Positions 24,601 through 35,237 of a DNA stretch of 64,000 nt are shown here, piece after piece (the stretch's first letter is position 1; every line of letters begins with the position of its first letter). The notes beneath the pieces were generated by a model. That model was given only the letters and a program-made list of their open reading frames with translations, ran no database searches and was not told the origin of the DNA. The DNA is from Filosporella fistucella (lineage: Eukaryota; Ascomycota; Leotiomycetes; Helotiales), in the NCBI GenBank assembly GCA_030077755.1, contig JAQJZZ010000015.1, positions 992,001 through 1,056,000 on the forward strand. The letters run 5' to 3'. The translations under genes were made by a program, and so were the position numbers.

Positions 24601-26011
24601 TTTACCAGATATAACTGTCATCACTCCCATCTTTGACAACGAGGGAAGGATCAGCTTCTATACTGCGTCTCGAGGACATCACGCAGAGATCGGTGGAATT
24701 CTGCCAGGATCAATGCCAGCGAGCAGTACAAAGCTCTATGAAGAAGGCGCCCAGATTACTTCGATGTTTCTTGTACGCGATGGCGTATTCTTCGAGGAAG
24801 AAATCACGAGAGTTCTTGTCGAAGAGACAGGGTCGCATCCAGGCTGCAGTGGAACGAGAAGTCTGAGCGATAATCTCAATGACTTGAAAGCACAGATTGC
24901 TGCCAATGCTAAAGGCGCAACTCTGGTACAATCGCTGATCGAGGAATGCGGTATCAAAAAGGTACATTTCTATATGAATGCTATCAAGGCCAACGCCTCC
25001 ACCGCCGTTCGAGCCTACCTTCGCAAGACATATGAGAGATTCAACGGACAACCTCTTGTCGCGGTCGATCACATGGATGACGGCACACCTATCCAAGTTG
25101 CCATCACGATCTCGCCCGACGGATCCGCAACATTTGATTTCACAGGTACTGGGCTTGAAGGTCTTCATTGTTTCAATGCCCCATCGGCGATCACGAAATC
25201 TGCTACCATGTACGTTCTCCGTTGTCTGATCAACGAAGACATTCCTCTCAATGAAGGTTGTCTGCTCCCAATTTCCTTCAACATTCCGTACGGCTCGATT
25301 CTTAATCCATCTGGCGCAGCAGCCGTTTGCGCTGGAAACCCAATCACCTCTCAGAGAGTCACAGATGTATTGATCAAAGCTTTCCAAGCATGTGCTGCCA
25401 GTCAAGGTGATTGCAACGTTTTCTCCTTTGGCTTCGGAGGAAAAGACGAAGAAGGGAAAGAATTAAAGGGCTTTGGATTCGGAGAGACGATTTGTGGTGG
25501 TTCCGGTGCTGGCGAGGGATGGAATGGAACAAGTGGTGTCCATATCCATATGACAAATACCCGCATCACGGACCCAGAAGTCCTAGAGAAGAGATACCCA
25601 GTTATTCTCAACAGATTCGTCATGCGACCTGGCAGTGAGGGCAAAGGTCTCTTCAACGGCGGCACAGGAATCATCAGAGAGTATGAATTCAGAAGACCAT
25701 TGAGCGCAAGTGTGGTTAGTGAGAGAAGAGTATATCGCCCATTCGGCATGGCTGGTGGCGGTCCTGGTATGAGTGGGAAGAATACCTTGGTGGAGCGACT
25801 CGCTGAAGGGAAAGAGAGATGGGTCAATATTGGAGGTAGGAAAGACTTCAAGGTTGGCAAAGGAGACAAGGTCGTGATTGAGACTCCTGGAGGTGGCGGA
25901 TGGGGCATACCTGGGGATGAAACAGTACAGATTTCGAAGACAGAGCCAGAGGAAGGTGCGGTTAGAGGGTATGTCAACTCATTTTTGATGAGACAAGAAC
26001 AGAGTAATTAG
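21637..26011 (+). CDS. 5-oxoprolinase (ATP-hydrolysing)
   Basis: About nine exons encode roughly 1280 residues, the full length of eukaryotic 5-oxoprolinases. The HyuA-like half starts with [11 protein letters not shown], the phosphate-binding loop, followed by [24 protein letters not shown] and FDMGGTSTD. The last of these is broken by an intron at about 22814-22858. The HyuB-like half includes [26 protein letters not shown] and TPGGGGWG near the C-terminus. The enzyme opens 5-oxo-L-proline to glutamate with ATP in the cytosol, the last step of the gamma-glutamyl cycle. All ATP-binding and substrate motifs I can see are present, so it looks functional. It is flanked by an aminotransferase and a Zn2Cys6 regulator. 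Glutamate released here is a natural amino donor for the former. Confidence 0.95.
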
Positions 26012-26552
26012 ATTTGGGCATCGGGCTAGGTAGGTTGGAGGTATATTTGATTTACTAGCTACTGATGATTATGATTAATGTTATTCTCCAAAAGATGATC
26101 GATGGAAGTCTGTAACGGAGCGGAAAGCGCTCGTGTTGGTGGTGATGAAAACCACGCACCCCCATGCGTAATGCATATATGTGATACCACCACTCAAAAC
26201 CTAAGCCCCGCCGCAAACTTTACTTTTCTCATCACAAACCTCAAATCAGAAATACACACAAACATCACAATGAGTTTCAAAATTGAGGCTTATAATCATG
26301 ACCTCCTACCCACTTCAACAATTCTCCTCCTCCGGCAAACATCCATGATCCTGACTCGCAAATCCCACTTTTGCCCCCTCCCCGCTTTTACGCCGCATCT
26401 TATCTTGGACGACGTCCAAAGCTCAAGATGAGCAACATGTATCGCCTCTTCCTCTAGAACGTAATTTCTGTTCTCTCTAACTACAGCTGATTATCAATCA
26501 CGTGAACATAAGTTTCTTCACCATTAGGTTCACGAAGGAATGTGTACGTGAG
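26012..26552. other. promoter region of the Zn2Cys6 regulator
   Basis: No gene I can support; a 109-codon open frame at 26102-26431 lacks recognisable features. TCACGTGA occurs at 26498-26505, 48-55 bases before the preferred start codon. Confidence 0.5.
26498..26505. promoter_or_regulatory. TCACGTGA palindrome
   Basis: Third perfect copy of the palindrome in the 17.5-26.5 kb interval. It lies just upstream of the regulator ATG at 26553 and overlaps the alternative ATG at 26502. Confidence 0.35.
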
Positions 26553-28753
26553 ATGCCTAGTCCATTTGATACAGGTTCGTATGCTAGTGGTGGAGCAGCA
26601 GTGAGGAGAAAGAAGAAGGCGTGTCGAAGATGCAGACATCGCAAACAGAGATGTGATTTTGAGCAGCCATGTCATAATTGTGAAGCTGCAGGTGTTGGTA
26701 GCTTGTCTCACTCCATATGCAAAGACCATTGCGTTAACATGTAAACAGATTGTCTCCCTGTAGTCCAAGAAGCTGTCCAAAACTACCCAGCCGGCTATGT
26801 TCCAGCCTTGGAGAATCACGCTGCTATGTTAGAACGCACGCTCAATGACCGGTATCCAGGTATGGCGTTAGACCATATGGATATTCTTCGCACACCGCAA
26901 ATAAATCATCAATCAATTATAGATTTTGAGCCAAGTCAGGGAGCGGGGTACGATTATCTTGCTGGAACATCACCTGATACAGAGAGGATCCTGCAGTGGC
27001 AGAATCCACAGACGCCTAATATCCCAGGAGGAAGGATGGATGGAGGACAGATGATGGGAAGAACGGGGAATCAAGGAAGCCCTGAATTCGTCACTCATTC
27101 TTTTCCTGCTGCGGCTTCGAGGGTGTCAATAGTTCCGCCTTCACAAGTAGTAGGCACAAGATCAGAAACGATGGAGGAGATACCTACAGCGACAGCGGCG
27201 TCATTTTTCCGTACCTATTTTCAAGCTATACATCCTCAGTATCCATTTCTCAACATGAAAGATTGCGGGGATTGGTATACCGAGTGGAAGATAGCTCCAG
27301 CTCATACACCGATTGTGGGCTGGCCCGCGTTCTTTGTGAAGATGGTAAGTATACTGCTCCGGACCTATCTCCAAATTAAGGTTGATGCCACCAGATTTTC
27401 GCCATCGGCTCTTTGATTCAATCCAAATCAGACGCTGCACCAAGATATCAACACCAAGACCTCAAATCTCAAGCTCAATCTGAAGACTCTATCATTCGCT
27501 CTACGAAATCTAGTCCGCTAGTGAGGCTACAAGCTATGCTACTAAGTGCGATGCATGCTTTGCATTCGGAGAGCACGGCAAGGATAAGCCATATTAGTGG
27601 CGCTATCATTAGATTTGCGAGTTTGCATGGTTTTCATCGATTGAGGGATACTGGGGATGAGGAGAGTGGGATGAAGATTAAGGCGTGGAGTTGTGCGTAT
27701 ATGTAAGTATCAGCCTAGGCGGACATGACTGCTTTCTTGTGATGTTTTCTGTTGCCCCACTTTCAAGCGTCTGCATTCATGGAATGGCCTTCAATGAGAA
27801 GAAGCTAAACTTTTGAGTGCAGATTAGACAGAGCAGTATCAGTCGCTCTAGACGTTCCCGCCTCTCTCGCTGATGCCTACATTTCAACGCCTCTTTACGT
27901 CGTCCGACCAGAATCTATCTCACCAATGCCCTGGCTGGACGATCTTCCACCTTCAACACCTCAGATTACACCTTCACTCAAGACCTTCGCCCATACATGC
28001 AAAATCCGTCTTATTCAATCATACATCAACCATACCATGCAAGCTGTTCCCATTGAAGGCGGCCCGTCAGCAACGCCTGAGTGGCAAGAAAGCATGAGAT
28101 TGCAGATTGATAATTGGGCTGACGAGATATATTCACACAGGTGATCTTCCGCTCAAACAATATCCTAGATAACAACGCTGACAGTTCCTAGTCTCACCGA
28201 CGAAGACGGCTATCAATCTCCCCTCTGGCTAAGTCTCATCGGTCAACTCTCCCGCATAACCCTATATCGCCCGTCACGCTTTACCATACACACACCTATA
28301 GCCGAAGTCTCCTTCCTCGCCAGCTGCGAGACATGCACAACCTTTCGCTCTCTCCAAAAGAAACGGCAGGTAGCACAGCCATGGCTAGTAGTAATAACAC
28401 AATTTCAAGCCGGCGTCACGATTCTCTACACCATATGGGCACGCGCCATCCCAATCCCAACTTCAGCCGATTTGGCGATTAGGGATTGTACTTCTGTGCT
28501 GGCGATACTGGCGGACAGGTGGCAGAATGCAGAGTTTTATAGGGATTGCTTTGAGGTTCTTGCTAGGGCTATTGGGACGGGGAAGAAGCGAGGCGTGTTA
28601 GGCAGAGAGGCGAGAAGTGAGTTGGGTGTTTTGATTGAGGGTGTGGTGGAAGTGGGGCTGCATGGTCATGTTAGGTTGATGTTACAGGAGATGGCAGAGT
28701 GGGATGAAGATGAGGGGGGAAGTCTGGATAGGGAGATGGGGATGGGTGTTTGA
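26553..28753 (+). CDS. Zn2Cys6 (fungal binuclear cluster) transcription factor
   Basis: Exons 26553-26697, 26749-27344, 27395-27702, 27823-28140 and 28192-28753 join in phase to 642 residues. The cluster CRRCRHRKQRC...PCHNCEAAGVDC has spacing C-X2-C-X6-C-X5-C-X2-C-X6-C. The last cysteine is created by splicing at 26697/26749, which also supports that donor over the nearby GTGTTG. The middle region (TAASFFRTYFQAIHPQYPFL onward) matches the fungal-specific regulatory domain. An in-frame ATG at 26502 would add 17 residues. It is a nuclear DNA-binding regulator, expected to recognise CGG half-sites. It lies between 5-oxoprolinase and the lyase/transporter pair, so it is the natural candidate regulator of these genes. 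Confidence 0.92.
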
Positions 28754-29097
28754 TACTCACTAGGCTGTCAGAGTTGATGGTGAGGACTTCAGTACACATC
28801 GCTATGTCAAGTTTTGGACATAGAAAGAGGACCAGCAAGAGGGATAAGGAGAAAACTACGCATACGGCGGCATTGGGTTACGTACGGCAGCAGTATTGGA
28901 CATTTTTTTGGATTTCACCGGAGCCTGGTTCCAAATTGGAGATGGTGTAACAGGTCATGATGTAACTTTTCAAAAAGCTGTAAGGAAAGTAAGGTAATTC
29001 AAATTAATATGGGCTATTGAAGTGATGCACCCTATGTGTTCGTGATAGACAATGCCTTTGGATTTCATTGTGTTATAGAAGGCAAAGATAAATTCTA
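28754..29097. other. convergent 3' intergenic region
   Basis: Between the stop codons of the regulator and the isocitrate-lyase-like gene. No gene seen. Confidence 0.5.
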
Positions 29098-30863
29098 TCA
29101 ACGAACCCTCTTCTCACTGATCTTTCCGCCAGCTCCCTCCCCAACATCCCTCACAGCGACCGTATCCCAGAACGCATCACAAAGATAACTTCCACTATAA
29201 CTCGGTTTCTCAAACCCATCCGTCAACGGCTTCGTGGCCAGCGCCGGCGTTTGTATCTCAGCCACATAACCCTCAATTCCCCTCTCCCTCCACAATTTCG
29301 CAAACCTCTCAGTCTGATAATTCAATCCTTGTAAACTCCAGATAGGTTGAACTTGCCACACTACATTCATCTTCGCGAGATCAGATGGGAAAGTCTTGAC
29401 TTGGTCGGCGGAGAACCCTGCAGAGGGATAGTCGTAATCCCCTGTGTAGCCGAATGCAAATAGGCGGTTTGGGAAGACCTTTAGAACTTGGGTGTGGAAA
29501 GATACGAGATCAGCCCAGTTGGGCATGTCCATTCGTGCCCATGTTACGTCGCCTAGAGGAGCGGCGAGGATGGCACGTTCAACTATTCCTTCGACTGTTG
29601 ACTTGTAGAAGAATTGTCCTTCTCTTGAGCGAGGGAGATCCCAATCGAAGAAAATGTCTTTTGATACTTGATCTTTCGCAATGGCTCTCCTCTCTTTTAA
29701 AGACTTGATTCCGGTACCTAGAGCAGTAATGTAGGCTGTATATTCTTCCTCTGTAGCAATAGCTTGAACGGCTTCATCGTACGTCAAAAGTTTGGCGGCC
29801 TTGATCCATTCAGCGCGAACAGAGAGGAGATTTAGAGCACCATCTTCGGCGGATTCCTTGAGGGTTTCTTGAAGTGATTTGATGGGTATAGTGGCGCCGC
29901 GGACATATTTATGGTCGCGGGGATCGATGACATCCGTGATGAACTCTGAGTGATCAACGTCACATCTGCAGAGAAGCATTGTTTCGGTGCTAGAAAGGGG
30001 TAAATAAGCATTTATCGAACATTTTATAAGACCATGAAAGATTTACCCCATAATATCAATTTGCATTCTCGCAGCCGTCAATCGATCTAGATACTCGCTT
30101 GTAGGGACAACTGTTCTGCCCTGTCCAACGGTGAACTTCTTCTTGCCGATAGCTAGATCATCTAAATGGAACATAGCGACACCAGCTTCTACAAAGAGTT
30201 TGGTCATCTTGATCGTTGAAGTTAAACCGCCGAAACCCATGTCGCCATCTGCTACAATTGGCGTCAAGTAATCCCAGTTCTCAAGCTTTTCACGAGCTTC
30301 TTTTGGCTGAAGCATTCCTGAAAGCATATCAGATCAGCAACATTACCACATGGATTAGTGGAACTGGACCTACTGTAATGATTCTGTCTCTGGCTATGCC
30401 ATAGTTGAGACTTGAATATCTTGTCAACAACTTTCGGAACGGTGTCCATAGGATAATCACAACAATCCATTCCTGGCTCACTGACTTCGGAGAAGCCGCA
30501 GAGTGCTCCCGAGACATAGACAGTTTGTTGATATTTTGCCATCTGAGATGCAATAATGGGATCTGTAGCACCAAATGTCATTTCGTGAGTCCCATTGAGA
30601 CGGTGCTCGTTGAGTTGCTTCCAGAGCTTCAGTGCCATGTCGCTGGAGGCATAGCTTTGAGGGAGGGGGCCTCGGAGAGAGGCTATTCTTGAGGCTGAAT
30701 AGGGACTATAGGTTTAATGTTAGATAAAGGGATTAGAGAGGCGTGACTTGAATTACCGCTGAATGTGCGCCTGTCTGGGTGTTCTCCACCACTCTTCGAT
30801 TTGCTGGACTCTGGTATCAAATTCTGCTTGCTCAGCATCCACAGTTTGAGTTAATCTAGGCAT
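29098..30863 (-). CDS. isocitrate lyase-fold protein lacking the catalytic motif
   Basis: The ATG at 30861-30863 starts MPRLTQTVDAEQAEFDTRVQ. Exons then run to the stop at 29098, giving about 530 residues, the length of fungal isocitrate lyase. The family is clear from EEWWRTPR, MAKYQQTVYVSGA, DYPMDTVPKVV, PIVADGDMGFGG, FHLDD and VVPTSEYLDRL. The active-site residues are not conserved. The family KKCGH loop reads KKFTV, so the catalytic Cys and His are gone. ADTGHGG reads GDMGFGG, and the SPSFNW segment is replaced by TGDYDY. The protein is therefore unlikely to cleave isocitrate or 2-methylisocitrate in the usual way. It has no broken frames, so it is probably a functional paralogue with new chemistry or a binding role. 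It is divergent from a Dal5-like transporter. Confidence 0.88.
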
Positions 30864-31620
30864 CTTGACGACGTCTCTTGTAATTTCTATCTCGATCTTA
30901 TATTCTAATGAGTATAATTGAAATAAGAGGGGAGAGAGCTTATTTTTCTCGAAAGTGATATTTCATCACCTTACCAGTAAGTGGGATATCGGGCTGAGGA
31001 TTAATCTCAGCCTCGCACTCCCGCCGGCACACTCTCCGACAATCATTTCCGTAAATCATCTTCGAATGCTTATCCATCATGACAGCTTTGATGCAAATAA
31101 TCATGACGTTTCGCGGAGAATTGATACGGGAATGGAGTCAATCCACAAATTCAAGGATCCACTCTTCGCATAGATAATTTCCCCACCTTTGAGCTGACAA
31201 GTGGCAAATATGGATCCGTACCTGACTCCACTTTCCTTGATTGAGCTACATTTCGGCTTCCAAGGCCGATAACTAGACCCGTTCAGCCATCAAATGCCAG
31301 GACGTGTCTTCGGCCAGCGCCAACCATGCTATGCTGGGCAAATTACCAACGGTCTGCTTCCCGATAATCATGGGGAACCTTGATTGTCTCGCCGAAGTGA
31401 TAAACAATGATGAACTAGGCACCCCGGCCAACTAATCAGTGGGTAACTATGGATAGAAGCCAGTCTGCTGGAACTCATACGATGTTTGATTGTTATCTCG
31501 AAAGATACCAGATCTCATGCAGGTGGCTTGTGCCGGTAGAGCTACAAAGGTAGGAAGAATCACCTTCGAACTTTGTTCTAATATCCACCGGCCTTCAAAA
31601 TTATTGTATCTTTCGAAAGT
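30864..31620. other. divergent promoter, isocitrate-lyase-like gene / Dal5-like transporter
   Basis: No gene seen. It holds an inverted repeat, TCGGC-N7-GCCGA, plus two more single half-sites (31310-31314 and 31391-31395). Confidence 0.55.
31253..31269. promoter_or_regulatory. candidate Zn2Cys6 operator, TCGGC-N7-GCCGA
   Basis: The sequence TCGGCTTCCAAGGCCGA has perfect 5-base inverted arms and reads as CGG-N9-CCG, the form bound by fungal zinc-cluster dimers. It lies in the shared promoter of the lyase-like and transporter genes, about 350 bases from the transporter start. A zinc-cluster regulator is encoded 2.5 kb away. Binding is inferred. Confidence 0.4.
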
Positions 31621-33339
31621 ATGTTCGACGAGAAGGCACCAATGGAGAATACTCCTTCGAAAGATATAGGTGATGGTCAAGTGTTGAATCACGGAGACGA
31701 AGATATTGCTGCCGCCTACGCTGACAGACTCAATGGCGAGGATGCGTACACCAGAAAGGAGGAAGTTCGATTGCGATGGAAGCTAGATCTAAGATTGGTT
31801 CCAATTCTCTGGCTCAACATCACTCTGAGTGCCATGGACAAGGTCACCACCTCGACAGCCGCCTTGTATGGTATGAGGGCTTCTACTGGTCTAACTGGTA
31901 ATCGATACTCCTGGGTTGGATCTGCTTTCTATGTAAGCCTTATTCGATTCTGCAATGCCATAGAAACTAATCAAAAATTCTAGTTCGGATACCTCATTTG
32001 GTGTTTTCCATCGGGGACTTTGCTCCAGAAGCTCCCAATCGCCAAGACTATGGGTTCTGTCCAGTTTATATGGGGCATAGTCCTCATCGGCACAGGTTTC
32101 GCAAGAAATTTCGAGACTTTGATTGCGTTGAGAGTTCTGCTGGGTGTATTGGAAGCCCCTATTGTGCCTGGCAACATGTTAATTGTGGGAATGTGGTATT
32201 CCAGGAGGTATGAAAGTTTCCAAAAGCTTTAACGGAATATCTTTGACACTGAACATAGAGAACAACCGATCCGTACTGGCCTGATGTATACCGGACTATC
32301 AGTTCTGTTCACTGGACCGATTGGATATGCGATTGGCTTCATCTCGGGAGAAGACAACTGGAGATACTTCTTCTGGATCACTGGGGCCATGACTTGCGTT
32401 TGGGCTCTCATCGTGTTGGTCTTCTTGCCTGATAACCCAGTCAATGCGAAGTTCATCAATGAGCGACAAAAGGCGATTGCCATCGACCGTGTGAGAGGCG
32501 ACCAAACCGGAATCGAAAACAAAACATTCAAACGGGAGCAAATGATTGAAGCGTTCACGGATCCTAAGTCCTGGCTCATGTTCTTCTTCCATATTTGGAT
32601 TAGTATTCCTAATGGAGGGCTTACCAATGTGAGGAATCCTGGTAGCTGCGGATATTTGTTACTAACAAAACGTAGTTTGCTCCCCTCATTATCAATGGTC
32701 TCGGGTACACTCCTCAGAGATCCACTCTCTTGACAATGCCAACTGGTATCATGCAGACTGTGTCTAGTTATATGTGCAATGGCGGTGTCTTCTTGTGCGC
32801 CAAATATCTCTCGAAGTACCAGATGAGAGGGTGCTGGGTAATGTTTTCATGTATCGTCGGTATGATTGCAGCAGTATTCCTTTACGCACTGCCTCTTGAC
32901 AACCTTCATGGGCGACTTGCTGCACTCTACATGTCGTATTTCTACCTTGGTGGATATATCGTGGCTCTTGGTATGATCACTGCAAACACAGCGTAAGTCA
33001 TCAATCATGCTTACTTCCCCAATACTGACCATTAAAAGTGGCCACACGAAAAAAGTGACAGTAAATTCCATGATCTTCATCGCATATTGTGTTTCCAACA
33101 TTATCGCGCCTCAGTTTTTCAAAGCAGAGCAAGCGCCACTCTATCCGCTTGGTATGGGTGCCATCCTTGGTTCCTACGTCCTTTCGATCATCACCATATC
33201 TTTGTACATGACCTATTGCTCGTACGAAAACCGAAGAAGAGATCGGTTGGACTCTGCTGCAGGAGAGAGGATTCATCATGATACCGATTTCAAAGATTTG
33301 ACCGACAAGCAGAACATCCACTTCAGATACATCTGGTAG
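31621..33339 (+). CDS. MFS transporter, anion:cation symporter (allantoate permease/Dal5) family
   Basis: Exon 1 (31621-31932) continues in phase into exon 2 at 31984, and about five exons follow to the stop at 33339, giving about 500 residues. The acidic N-terminus is followed by LRLVPILWLNITLSAMDKV at span 1. Next come the family signature regions GYLIWCFPSGTLLQKLPIAK and ALRVLLGVLEAPIVPGNMLI. The C-half has TAGHTKKVTVNSMIFIAYCV, the usual span-10 motif of Dal5-like proteins. Characterised members carry allantoate, ureidosuccinate, dipeptides, nicotinate or pantothenate with protons. Shared promoter space with the lyase-like gene suggests co-regulation and that the transporter imports its substrate or precursor. 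Confidence 0.9.
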
Positions 33340-34401
33340 ACAGAATAATCAATGAGACGCATTGAAGTGCAGACTTGTAGAGTATTTCTCATGTAGATAA
33401 TGAAATATCGAAAGAGTATTCATATTCGTATGTTTACAAAGCTCAATTCGACGTAAACAGTGATGGGCCCATTTCCTCGACATACCGACAGCAAGGGCAG
33501 ACCATCCACGGCGAATATAAGCGAGGTATATCAGGGGGCGAGGCAGCTCCCCTCATATAGGCGCATATGCTTCATCATTATATCCTTCAAGTGTCATCTT
33601 CGGCACTCTACTCAACCTACTAGTGTATTTTCAGATATCCCCCTCCATAACGCTCCAGCCCATTAGGGTGAGACGGGGTTGGAGTATTCGATCTCCTTCC
33701 CAGAAAATGGTTGGAGGGATGGCCTTCTGTCCAGGTGTCCATACGGTTAGGCTTTACAACCCCACGGGGTTTGTATACCACTCAAATTTCGGGGTTGGTA
33801 GAGTTTTTTCCATTTCAAATAAGTGGGGTGTCGATTTTTTTCTTAGCTTCTTATTTTTATTCATTTTTTTGGCTTTTTTGGCGGTTTGCCAGGCAAGATT
33901 TTAGACTGTATCTTCTTGTGCAAAATGTTATGCATTTCACCTTCGGCAAGCGGTCAGTTAATGAAGCCGGCAGATGCTATTCACAAACTGTTTTGAAAAA
34001 TTCCCACCTGTTTATAGCATCAATTTGGTTGTGGTTGCTTCGTTTGGTTTTTGTCAGGTTGGATCAGAAACTAACGAGGCAAAGCAAAACACGCCGAGAG
34101 CCGCTCAATGGCCCTTGACTAGGGTTCTTGATACTGAAACCAAATTTCTTCATTCTTTCCCAAGAATTTTTGCAATTGAACAATTCCTAGTATTGCTAGG
34201 TTCTTGTACTTGAAGATATGTGCAATTGGATCTCAAAATATGTAACTACAGAATGTACTCTCTTTAATTTTTCAACCCCACACACTCATTCCATTGAAGT
34301 CCAATGGATCGTGAGCAGATGCAGACTTTGTTGGACTCATCTCCAGCTCATCACTCCTTGACGAAGCTTTAACCAGCAAGTTCGACACACTATTTTGCCA
34401 T
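33340..34401. other. convergent intergenic region
   Basis: About 1.06 kb between the stops of the Dal5-like transporter and the pectate lyase. It has T-rich stretches (33820-33880). Open frames on the + strand here show no recognisable features and I do not call a gene. Confidence 0.5.
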
Positions 34402-35237
34402 CTAGCAGGCTGGGAGGGTAGAGAGCTTTCCTTGGGCACCCAAGCATGAAGTCTTTGTGGTGACCTTTGGAGAGTCTCCAGATGTGACCTTCTTGTCAAT
34501 ACCCTTGTACTCTTGGCAGACACTCTTGACACCAGCTCCACATGAGCCGGAGATGGTGGCAGTGTCACCGTAGTTAGAGTTGATGCCGACGACTGATTCA
34601 AGTTAGCTCGAGTACAAGGTACTGTCATAGGGCGGGTTTACCATCAGAAGACACCTTGTTGACCTTCAAGCCTGAGATGACAACCTTACGGGGTCCACCG
34701 TTGCCGGAGCAGTTACCACACGAGCGGTAGACCTTGCCAACATTGACGACGGTGTAATCCTTGATAGTGACAGTTCCTCTGCCGTTGTGTTGAACGACCT
34801 TGTCATCAGCATTCTGAGCTCCACCTCCTTGAATAAGGACATCTCCAGTTCCAAGAGCAGAGATGGCATCTGATACAAATTAGTCAAGCTCTCCAACATG
34901 ATTGATATGGAAAAATACCTTCACAGACGTCTCTGAACCAAACGTTCTTGAGAGTGCAAGCACCCTTGCAGTGAACACCTTCAAGTTGTTTGGCACCAAT
35001 GATGACATTTGAAAGAGTAGCACCATTCTCAAGGATGAAAACAGCGTTTGCACTTCCGGTATCTCCATCCGTGCAAGTCATTCCTCGATCATATTCTCTG
35101 TTTCCTAGATCGACACTTCCAGAAATTGAGCTGGGAGAGGAAAGAGCAACAACATTGCCAACTCGGGTTGGGATGTTCAAAGTTTGAGCATTGCTCAAGG
35201 CGCAAATTGTTGCGAGAACAAGGGCTTGGAGCTGCAT
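34402..35237 (-). CDS. secreted pectate lyase, polysaccharide lyase family 3
   Basis: Exons 35237-34919, 34869-34642 and 34592-34402 join in phase to 245 residues, the usual PL3 length. The N-terminus [18 protein letters not shown] is a secretion signal with probable cleavage after the Ala-Gln region. Family features in order are [63 protein letters not shown] and [16 protein letters not shown]. Paired cysteines fit the disulfide-rich beta-helix. The enzyme cleaves unesterified pectin by beta-elimination with calcium in the extracellular space. Its presence supports a plant-associated lifestyle. Confidence 0.95.

Noticed and set aside
24710..25405. 231-codon open frame on the minus strand
   Set aside because: It lies antisense to well-conserved 5-oxoprolinase coding sequence and has no domain of its own.
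25402..25977. 191-codon open frame on the minus strand, Pro/Ser-rich
   Set aside because: Antisense shadow of the 5-oxoprolinase C-terminal exon.
33711..34118. 135-codon + strand open frame
   Set aside because: Runs through T-rich low-complexity sequence giving Phe/Leu-rich translation; no recognisable feature.
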